From Acidobacteriota bacterium (GTDB lineage Bacteria; Actinomycetota; Acidimicrobiia; Acidimicrobiales; UBA8190), in contig JAGWNV010000060.1 in assembly GCA_028872975.1 (NCBI GenBank), positions 1 to 11,023 of the forward strand: 11,023 bases of DNA. Reading direction: 5' to 3'. Each line of letters starts with the position of its first letter. Position 1 is the first letter of the stretch. This document shows, one piece after another, positions 6,651 to 11,023 of this stretch. Below the pieces are notes generated by a model, which was not told where the DNA came from, ran no database searches, and saw only the letters and a list, made by a program, of their open reading frames with translations. Both the position numbers and the translations under genes were made by a program.

Positions 6651-7544
6651 GTGCGCATCCTTGTGACCAACGACGACGGCGTCCGCGCGCCGGGGATCGC
6701 GGCGCTGGCCCGCGCCGCGCACGAAGCCGGCCACGACGTCGTGGTGGTGGCACCGCTCGTCGACTACAGCGGAGCGGGCGCGGCAGTGGGACCCGTCCAC
6801 TCGCGCGACGGCGTCGACTACGAGTCGCACGTCATCGAAGGGCTCGACGTCCCGGCGTTCGGGATCGACGGGCCGCCCGCCCTCGCCGTGATCCTCGCCT
6901 GCGTGGGCGGCTTCGGCCCGCGTCCCGAGCTCATCCTCTCCGGGGTCAACCACGGCATCAACGTCGGTCGCTCCGCCATGCACTCGGGGACCGTCGGCGC
7001 CGCCCTCACCGGCGCCCACTTCGGGCTGCGCTGCATCGCCGTCTCGATCCGCTGGGGCGACGACCCGGTGCCGTGGGCGACGCCGGCCACGCTGGCCTCG
7101 GCGCTGGTCCCCGTGGTGGCCGCCAGCCCGGCCGGCACCGTGGTCAACCTGAACGTGCCGAACCTCCCCCTGTCCTCGGTGCGCGGCGTGCGCCGCGGCG
7201 CTCTGGCGCGCGGCGGGACGATCCGCTCCGCCGTCCACGACGCCCCGCCCGCCGGCCACGAGCCGGGAAGCGGCCATCTGGCCCTGCCGCCGGCGGGGTC
7301 GGGGACGCTCCGGCTGGACCTCGTGACCCCCGGCCCCGACACCGGCACCGAGGACCTGGAGACCGACGCCGGGCTCCTCGCCTCCGACTACGTCTCGCTC
7401 ACGGCCCTCGTGGGGGTCCGGGAGGCGGCCGGTGGTCCCGCCGACGAGGTGGTGGCCTCGGGGCTCGGGACCCTGGCCGGCCTCCTCGGGCCGCTCCCCG
7501 CCGTCCCGGGCCGGGCCGGGCCGGGCCCCGGCGCCGGGGCCTGA
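6651..7544 (+). CDS. surE: 5'/3'-nucleotidase SurE
   Basis: This 297-residue protein is SurE, a metal-dependent phosphatase acting on nucleoside 5'- and 3'-monophosphates, linked to stationary-phase survival in other bacteria. The metal site is complete: NDDG (D8, D9), S40 in DYSGAGAA, and N100 in SGVNHGINVG. The conserved HSGTVGAA follows, and the late TDAGLLASDYVSLTAL resembles the usual C-terminal family motif. The GTG start at 6651 is supported by GGAGG at 6641-6645 and by MRILVTNDDG being the typical SurE N-terminus. The protein is longer than the common length of about 250 residues, with a Gly/Pro/Ala-rich tail (LPAVPGRAGPGPGAGA) encoded by a 5-bp tandem repeat and a palindrome. It is followed by an intrinsic terminator. 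Confidence 0.95.
   Translation: MRILVTNDDGVRAPGIAALARAAHEAGHDVVVVAPLVDYSGAGAAVGPVHSRDGVDYESHVIEGLDVPAFGIDGPPALAVILACVGGFGPRPELILSGVNHGINVGRSAMHSGTVGAALTGAHFGLRCIAVSIRWGDDPVPWATPATLASALVPVVAASPAGTVVNLNVPNLPLSSVRGVRRGALARGGTIRSAVHDAPPAGHEPGSGHLALPPAGSGTLRLDLVTPGPDTGTEDLETDAGLLASDYVSLTALVGVREAAGGPADEVVASGLGTLAGLLGPLPAVPGRAGPGPGAGA
7508..7541. repeat. (GGGCC)x4 tandem repeat running into an 18-bp perfect palindrome
   Basis: Four uninterrupted GGGCC units occupy 7508-7527. They overlap a perfect palindrome at 7524-7541 (GGCCCCGGC / GCCGGGGCC) that ends at the surE stop. All lie inside the surE C-terminal codons. The unit length is not a multiple of three, so copy-number change would shift the reading frame of the last residues. 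Confidence 0.8.
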
Positions 7545-7557
7545 GCGTCTCGGGGAC

Positions 7558-7599
7558 CCCGTATCGGCGCCTGCGGGGCGTCGCGGCCGGGTTTTTTTT
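7558..7599 (+). terminator. Intrinsic terminator after surE
   Basis: Outer stem CCCG (7558-7561) pairs with CGGG (7588-7591). Inner stem CGGCGCC (7565-7571) pairs with GGCGTCG (7577-7583), with one G-U pair and a 5-nt loop. A run of eight T (7592-7599) follows immediately. This is the clearest terminator in the window. Confidence 0.75.
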
Positions 7600-7670
7600 C
7601 CTTGCGCGCGGCAACGGCCGTGTCACCCCAGGTCAGTCCAGGTTTCGGAGGAACCCGATCTGACGGCCGA

Positions 7671-7693
7671 GTCAGGGGCTCCGTGCCTCTGAC
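7671..7693. repeat. 8-bp stem-loop upstream of the Rpf promoter
   Basis: GTCAGGGG (7671-7678) pairs with CCTCTGAC (7686-7693), with one G-U pair, across a 7-nt loop. It lies about 25 nt upstream of the proposed -35 of the Rpf promoter. There is no T-run after it on the plus strand, so an operator is as likely as a terminator. Confidence 0.4.
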
Positions 7694-7717
7694 CAGGGAA
7701 AATGCTTTGCGGCGAGT

Positions 7718-7745
7718 TTGCGAACGTGTGAACGACCGCTAGCCT
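7718..7745 (+). promoter_or_regulatory. Candidate promoter for the Rpf-domain gene
   Basis: TTGCGA at 7718-7723 (-35-like) and TAGCCT at 7740-7745 (TANNNT -10) are separated by 16 bp. The start would be near 7752, giving a leader of about 390 nt. Bases 7600-7717 hold no gene that I can support. Confidence 0.45.
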
Positions 7746-7752
7746 TTGGTTA

Positions 7753-8142
7753 CCGATCGCACGCGAGAGGCAGAGCTCCACCGGCGCGGCACTGGCGGTT
7801 GCCGTCGACCGGCCCCGACGAAGTCGGTGGCCCGAGGTGGGCGTCTCCACGAACCCGACTCGCTCGCCGCGCCCCTGTCCCCCGCCGTGATCGGCACGGC
7901 CCTGCTGCCTGGCAGCCGGGCCCGGAGACGGCACGAGCCGGAGAGAGAGAAGAGAGAGGAGAGGTCCAGACAGAGACACCCCAGGGTTGCTCCGTCCGCA
8001 CCTCGTTCGGACCACGAGTCCAGGGCCGACCGCCCTTCCCGGCGCCGGCTCCGCGAGAAGCATGCGCAAGCGACGGGCCGCCCGCATTCCAAAGCCCCAC
8101 TTGGAGCCCTCCGGGGTTTCCGTGACTTCAAGGAGGCGCGAA
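7753..8142 (+). other. Long structured 5' leader of the Rpf-domain gene, candidate cis-regulatory RNA
   Basis: No supported gene lies between the surE stop and 8143. The leader contains a 25-nt all-purine run (7940-7964). It also has two mutually exclusive hairpins: GTCCG (7994-7998) with CGGAC (8008-8012), or CTCGT (8002-8006) with ACGAG (8014-8018). A third hairpin at 8091-8119 pairs AAAGCCCC with GGGGTTT around a GGA/TCC inner stem, ending 10 nt before the Shine-Dalgarno AAGGAGG (8130-8136). Rpf genes in other actinobacteria are often controlled by c-di-AMP (ydaO) riboswitches, but the ydaO consensus is not evident here. Leader status depends on the promoter at 7718-7745. Confidence 0.4.
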
Positions 8143-8676
8143 ATGCGGAAGCACCGACACTTCGCCTTTGTCTTCACCGCACTGCTGGGTACCGGCCTGG
8201 TCACCCAGCTCCCCGACATCTCTGCCTTGGCCGCCGTGAAGGGCGCCGGGCAGTCCAACGGCACGGCGGGCCGGGACCGCTCGTCCCGACTCCTTACCCA
8301 GGCCGTGTCCCGTCGAACGGTCCCCGGCGCCAGCGACACCATCCTCGCCCTCACGACGGCGATGGTGCCCCTGCCCCCACCGCCGCCACCCCCTCCCCCG
8401 CCGCCCAAGGTGCCCAAGGCGGCACCGGTGACGGCCCCCTCGACCGGGGTGTGGGCCGAGCTCCGCCGGTGCGAGTCGAGCGGGAACTACGCCGACAACA
8501 CCGGAAACGGGTACTACGGCGCCTATCAGTTCAGCCTGGCCACATGGGAGAGCCTCGGCTACAGCGGCCTGCCCTCGGCCGCCCCGCCCGCCACCCAGGA
8601 CCAGGCCGCCCAGCGGCTCGAGGCTCGCAGCGGCTGGTCGCAGTGGCCGCAGTGCGCCCGCGCCCTCGGGCTCTGA
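8143..8676 (+). CDS. Secreted Rpf-domain (resuscitation-promoting factor) lytic transglycosylase-like protein
   Basis: This 177-residue protein has a signal peptide, a linker and one C-terminal Rpf domain, which cleaves peptidoglycan and promotes regrowth of dormant cells. The signal peptide has a basic n-region (RKHRH), a hydrophobic core (7-20) and a likely cleavage after ALA (28-30). The linker includes eleven consecutive prolines (78-88). The Rpf domain (102-177) shows W104, RCESSGNY with the catalytic E111, NTGNGYYGAYQF (119-130), a TWESLG segment, and WPQC. C110 and C171 are the usual disulfide pair. The ATG at 8143 is chosen because AAGGAGG at 8130-8136 lies 6 nt upstream; an in-frame ATG at 8062 has no such site. 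There are no LysM or G5 domains, so it is a minimal Rpf. Confidence 0.93.
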   Translation: MRKHRHFAFVFTALLGTGLVTQLPDISALAAVKGAGQSNGTAGRDRSSRLLTQAVSRRTVPGASDTILALTTAMVPLPPPPPPPPPPPKVPKAAPVTAPSTGVWAELRRCESSGNYADNTGNGYYGAYQFSLATWESLGYSGLPSAAPPATQDQAAQRLEARSGWSQWPQCARALGL

Positions 8677-8713
8677 GCCCGGCGGCAGGGCTGGCCACTT
8701 CGTTGTCCGAGAG

Positions 8714-8744
8714 TTGCCGGTAGCGGCTCGGCGGCCGCTAGGGT
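8714..8744 (+). promoter_or_regulatory. Candidate promoter of the alpha/beta hydrolase gene with overlapping inverted repeat
   Basis: TTGCCG (8714-8719) and TAGGGT (8739-8744) are separated by 19 bp. The -10 overlaps an inverted repeat, TAGCGG (8721-8726) and CCGCTA (8735-8740), with an 8-bp centre, a plausible operator position. The start near 8751 gives a leader of about 67 nt to the ATG at 8818. This rules against the in-frame GTG at 8743, which overlaps the -10. Confidence 0.45.
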
Positions 8745-8817
8745 GGAGGCCGCCGAGCACGCACACCGGTTCCTCGGCCACGGTTCGCGAGATTCGACGC
8801 CTGGGGAGGTGGCGACG

Positions 8818-9786
8818 ATGGTGGCCCTAGCCGACCTTCGACCGACGCGGACGGCCAAGTCGCTGTTGCGCCGGTCGCCACGGCTGGCGTCGGTGGTCTC
8901 GCTCGTCGAGCGCCGCCCCTTCGAGGCCGGAGAGCTCGTGAGCGAGGGGGTCCGCCTCTACTACGAGGTCCACGGCAGTGGGCCCCGGGTGGTCGTCCTC
9001 ACCCACGGGATCCTCCTCGACAGCGGGATGAACCGCCGGCTGGCCGCCGATCTCGCCGAGCGGGGCCTGCGGGTCGTCCTCCTCGACCTGCCCGGCCACG
9101 GCCTGTCGGAGAAGCCCCGGCACGCCTCGGCCCATCGCATGGACTCCTACGCCCGCCACGTCGTCAACCTCCTCGACGAGCTCGGGATCGACCAGGCGGC
9201 CGTGGGCGGGGTGTCCCTCGGCGCCAACGTGGCCCTCCAGGTGGCCGTCCTCGCCCCCGACCGGGTCCAGGCTCTCGTGGTCGAGATGCCCGTGCTCGAG
9301 TGGGCGGCGCCGGGGGCGGCCATGGTCTTCCTGCCCTTGCTGCTCGGCGTCCACTACGCCGCACCCCTGGTGCGGCTCGTGGCCCGGCTGGCCAAGCGGA
9401 TGCCCGACACCGGCGTGGGCGCCCTCGACAGCTTCGTCCACACCTTGCGCCTCGAGCCCGAAGAGGCGGCGGCCGTCCTCCACGGGATGCTCGTCGGACC
9501 GATCACCCCCACCTACGAGCAGCGCCACGCCATCGCTGTGCCTGCCCTCGTGATCGGCCACAAGGTGGACTTCGTCCATCCCTTCACCGACGCCGACCAC
9601 CTCACCAGGCAGCTTCCCAACGCCCGCCTCGTCGAGGCCCACTCCATCGTCGAGCTGCGCACGATGCCGGCCCGGCTCACCGGGGAGATCGCCGACTTCC
9701 TCGCCGACGCCTTCGGGCCCTGGCGCCTGCGCCGGTCCTCCCTCTCCCCCAACGACGGCGGCCGGGAGGCCGTCGGCCAGGGCTGA
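8818..9786 (+). CDS. Alpha/beta hydrolase family protein
   Basis: This 322-residue protein has the alpha/beta hydrolase fold. The oxyanion strand VVVLTHGILLDSG (58-70), LLDLPGHGLS (88-97) and the nucleophile elbow GVSLG with S133 are clear. The acid is probably D251 in GHKVDFVHP and the base H275 in VEAHSIVEL, which sits at the right place near the C-terminus. The substrate cannot be inferred; esterases, lactonases and haloperoxidase-like enzymes all share this layout. A basic N-terminal stretch (RPTRTAKSLLRRSPRL) precedes the core, and there is no clear signal peptide. The ATG at 8818 is supported by GGGGAGGTGG upstream and by the promoter at 8714-8744. Its stop is 3 bp from the convergent Rrf2 gene stop, so the two ends may share or lack a terminator. 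Confidence 0.88.
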   Translation: MVALADLRPTRTAKSLLRRSPRLASVVSLVERRPFEAGELVSEGVRLYYEVHGSGPRVVVLTHGILLDSGMNRRLAADLAERGLRVVLLDLPGHGLSEKPRHASAHRMDSYARHVVNLLDELGIDQAAVGGVSLGANVALQVAVLAPDRVQALVVEMPVLEWAAPGAAMVFLPLLLGVHYAAPLVRLVARLAKRMPDTGVGALDSFVHTLRLEPEEAAAVLHGMLVGPITPTYEQRHAIAVPALVIGHKVDFVHPFTDADHLTRQLPNARLVEAHSIVELRTMPARLTGEIADFLADAFGPWRLRRSSLSPNDGGREAVGQG

Positions 9787-9789
9787 CCC

Positions 9790-10242
9790 TCACCTCGGCC
9801 GCCAGGCCTCCGGGTCGGCGGTGAGCCTGGTCACGCCCTTCGGGAGCCGCCCCCGGACGACGTCGTCGAGAGTCACCCCGTCGAGGACGCCCCGCAGGGC
9901 GGCCCGGACGGCGACCCAGACGTCCTGGAGGTGCTCGGCGGCACCGGCGTAGGTCGTCGACTCGGGCCGGAGCCCCCGCACTTCGGCGAGCGGGCCGTCG
10001 AGGGCCCGGATGATGTCGGCCACGGTGATCTCCCCCGCCGGCCGGGCCAGGCGATAGCCGCCGTCGGCCCCCCGCTGGCTGGCCACCAGGCCGGCCCGGC
10101 GCAGGTCGGTGAGGATGGCCCCGAGGAACTTGGCCGGCAGCGCCTGGGCCCGGGCCAGGTCCTCGCTCGTGGCCGGCTCCCCCCGCTCGGCCAGGGTGAG
10201 CATGGCCCGCACGGCGTAGTCGACCTTGGCGGGGATGTGCAC
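9790..10242 (-). CDS. Rrf2 family transcriptional regulator, cysteine-free
   Basis: This 150-residue protein matches the Rrf2 family: an N-terminal winged helix (HIPAKVDYAVRAMLTLAERG), a recognition region with PAKFLGAILTDLRRAGLVASQRG, and the hairpin GADGGYRLARPAGEITVADIIRALDGPLAEV. IscR, NsrR and RsrR use three cysteines in the later part to hold an Fe-S cluster; here there are none, and the loop reads RGLRPESTTYAGAAEHLQ. It is therefore unlikely to sense through an Fe-S cluster and is closer to the cysteine-free members. The start is GTG at 10242, giving the usual family length; CAGGAT, 6 nt upstream, may be a leaderless -10. It is divergent from the acidic DUF4193-type gene with 96 bp between starts, so it may regulate itself and that gene. 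Confidence 0.9.
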   Translation of the reverse strand: MHIPAKVDYAVRAMLTLAERGEPATSEDLARAQALPAKFLGAILTDLRRAGLVASQRGADGGYRLARPAGEITVADIIRALDGPLAEVRGLRPESTTYAGAAEHLQDVWVAVRAALRGVLDGVTLDDVVRGRLPKGVTRLTADPEAWRPR

Positions 10243-10248
10243 CCGCCG

Positions 10249-10254
10249 ATCCTG
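10249..10254 (-). promoter_or_regulatory. Weak -10 candidate (CAGGAT) for the Rrf2 gene
   Basis: On the minus strand CAGGAT lies six bases before the GTG at 10242, the same spacing as the dedA-like gene. The first T of TANNNT is replaced by C. The overlapping AGGA could instead serve as a ribosome-binding site. Confidence 0.3.
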
Positions 10255-10288
10255 CCATCCGCGCCCGGGAGACTTTTCGAATTGGTCC

Positions 10289-10317
10289 TTGTCATCGAGG
10301 ACGGCCGGGCCGATGCT
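10289..10317 (+). promoter_or_regulatory. Promoter of the acidic DUF4193-type gene
   Basis: TTGTCA (10289-10294), one base from the -35 consensus TTGACA, and GATGCT (10312-10317) are separated by exactly 17 bp. The start would be near 10324, just at the GGAGGGAG Shine-Dalgarno. A TTCGAA palindrome lies just upstream at 10275-10280 and might be an operator. Confidence 0.5.
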
Positions 10318-10338
10318 GAAGGCGGAGGGAGTGGCGCC

Positions 10339-11023
10339 GTGCGGCTGATCGAGCTGGGTGGGGAGCAGCAGTTCTCCGAGGGGGAGCCCGACCTCGAGCC
10401 GCCCGAGGAGCTGGCCCTCGGCGAGATCGACGACGACGCCCTCCTCGGCGAGCGCCTGGAGAACGACGGCGTCCGCGAGGAGGACGTCGACGACGAGCTG
10501 CTCTCGTGGACCCTCGAGGACCTGGTCCACGTGGACGACGACCTGGACGACACCGGCGACGACGTCGACGCGGAGGACGAGGAGGACCTCGTTGGGACCC
10601 TCGAGGTCGAGGACCTCGAGGACCTCGAGGAGAGCCTCGACCTCCTCCTGGCCCTCCGCCTGGCAGCCGCCCCCGGCGAGGACAGGCCAGAGGAGGACCG
10701 GTCAGAGGAGGACGGGAGCGGTGCCCGGTCCCTCCCCGGCCTCGGCCTCGATGGCGCCCGGCTCGCCTGCGGCCCCGAGGAATTCGTGTGCCGGGGCTGC
10801 TTCCTCGTGCACCACCGGTCCCAGCTGGCCGAGGGGGGCGCCCTCGTCTGCCGGGACTGCGCTGGCTGCGCGCCGGGCCGTCCACCCGCCAGCGGGGCCC
10901 CGGGGCGAGGACCGGCACCAGGAGACGAAAAGGGGCCGCCCCCGGCGGGCGCCGCAGGAAGAGGAGAACTCACCTTCCTTCCCGCCGGGGACGGCCAGCG
11001 AGCGCGTCCCAGGTGGGCGGCAC
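10339..11023 (+). CDS. Acidic DUF4193-type zinc-ribbon protein, C-terminus cut by window edge
   Basis: The frame is open from GTG at 10339 to the window end, 228 codons without a stop. GGAGGGAG (10324-10331) lies 7 nt upstream of the GTG. The core EFVCRGCFLVHHRSQLA followed by LVCRDCAGC matches the actinobacterial DUF4193 family; C151, C154, C171 and C174 form a zinc-ribbon pattern. The function is unknown in the family. Unlike usual members of about 100 residues, the first 114 residues here are extremely acidic (about 45 Asp/Glu against 4 Arg and no Lys) with repeated Leu-Glu-Asp units near 85-100. After CRDCAGC the frame turns Pro/Gly/Ala-rich and uses more A-ending codons than its neighbours, so the true end may differ from the apparent one. 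Confidence 0.75.
   Translation, partial: MRLIELGGEQQFSEGEPDLEPPEELALGEIDDDALLGERLENDGVREEDVDDELLSWTLEDLVHVDDDLDDTGDDVDAEDEEDLVGTLEVEDLEDLEESLDLLLALRLAAAPGEDRPEEDRSEEDGSGARSLPGLGLDGARLACGPEEFVCRGCFLVHHRSQLAEGGALVCRDCAGCAPGRPPASGAPGRGPAPGDEKGPPPAGAAGRGELTFLPAGDGQRARPRWAA
10928..10943 (-). terminator. Candidate intrinsic terminator reading leftwards
   Basis: On the minus strand, GGGG and CCCC arms with a short GC-rich loop are followed by TTTT (10931-10928). It fits a gene entering from the right edge and ending near 10970. The T-run is short and the stem has alternative pairings. Confidence 0.35.
10970..11023 (-). CDS. Possible C-terminal end of a convergent gene entering from the right edge
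   Basis: Reading leftwards from 11023, one frame encodes VPPTWDALAGRPRREGR and then TGA at 10972-10970. The candidate terminator at 10928-10943 lies shortly beyond. Only 17 residues are visible, so nothing can be said about the product. It would overlap the tail of the DUF4193-type frame antiparallel. It could also be chance, since another frame is open here. Confidence 0.3.
   Translation of the reverse strand: MPPTWDALAGRPRREGR

Noticed and set aside
7702..7731. A nine-residue upstream reading frame (MLCGEFANV) before the Rpf gene
   Set aside because: It lies upstream of the predicted transcript start near 7752 and has only a weak ribosome-binding site.
7700..8142. A ydaO (c-di-AMP) riboswitch upstream of the Rpf gene
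   Set aside because: CGAACCCGAC near 7850-7859 resembles one conserved box, but the following AGCTAACC element and the 5' GGGTGAA element are absent. I do not claim this class.
7623..8417. A minus-strand frame covering the Rpf leader and N-terminus
   Set aside because: Its glycine run is the complement of the Rpf polyproline codons, and no domain or start signal supports it.
8743..8817. GTG start for the alpha/beta hydrolase at 8743
   Set aside because: The GTG overlaps the proposed -10 box, whereas the ATG at 8818 has a strong Shine-Dalgarno and a natural N-terminus.
10243..10530. N-terminal extension of the Rrf2 gene
   Set aside because: The extra 96 residues run antisense through the DUF4193-type gene and have no Rrf2 similarity; the family normally starts at HIPAKVDYAVRAM.
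10600..10633. Repeated GACCTCGAG units as a possible CRISPR or iteron array
   Set aside because: The units are in-frame Leu-Glu-Asp codons of the acidic protein, with no spacers.

Overview
The window is very GC-rich, with G or C at nearly every third codon position. The gene content points to Actinomycetota: a resuscitation-promoting-factor (Rpf) lytic enzyme, a DUF4193-type zinc-ribbon protein, a cysteine-free Rrf2 regulator, and several apparently leaderless genes with a TANNNT -10 box just upstream of the start codon. A deep-branching class such as Acidimicrobiia is my guess from style and gene set, not something proven by the sequence. I see no tRNA, rRNA, insertion sequence, prophage gene or CRISPR array. 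This looks like ordinary chromosome.

Left part (1-2076): a COG4280-like polytopic membrane protein runs off the left edge on the minus strand. It is divergent from a small HD-domain phosphohydrolase (810-1352), which converges on a DedA-family membrane protein (1426-2076, minus). Centre-left (2260-5058): one large membrane-anchored c-di-GMP enzyme with the order TM-GAF-PAS-GGDEF-EAL. Its GGDEF motif, inhibitory I-site and EAL catalytic residues are all present. It is followed by a small three-helix membrane protein (5272-5607) with a strong Shine-Dalgarno and a hairpin in its leader.

Centre (5650-7544): an aldose 1-epimerase-like protein (minus) and surE (plus) diverge from a compact 65-bp region. 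There, one 7-3-7 inverted repeat carries -10 boxes on both strands. surE ends in a 5-bp tandem repeat and a perfect 18-bp palindrome, followed by a good intrinsic terminator. Next comes a 598-bp gene-free stretch. I read it as a promoter plus a roughly 390-nt structured leader for the secreted Rpf-domain protein (8143-8676), and it is the best candidate here for an undescribed cis-regulatory RNA.

Right part (8818-11023): an alpha/beta hydrolase converges with 3 bp to spare on an Rrf2-family repressor (minus). That repressor is divergent from an unusually acidic, extended DUF4193-type protein that runs off the right edge. A possible convergent minus-strand gene with a terminator overlaps its tail.

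The genes do not form one operon; most are single transcription units. Loose themes are envelope and signalling: Rpf cell-wall enzyme, DedA, c-di-GMP enzyme and small membrane protein. No clear new multi-gene system is visible. The most novel-looking elements are the Rpf leader, the acidic DUF4193 variant and the symmetric divergent promoter.
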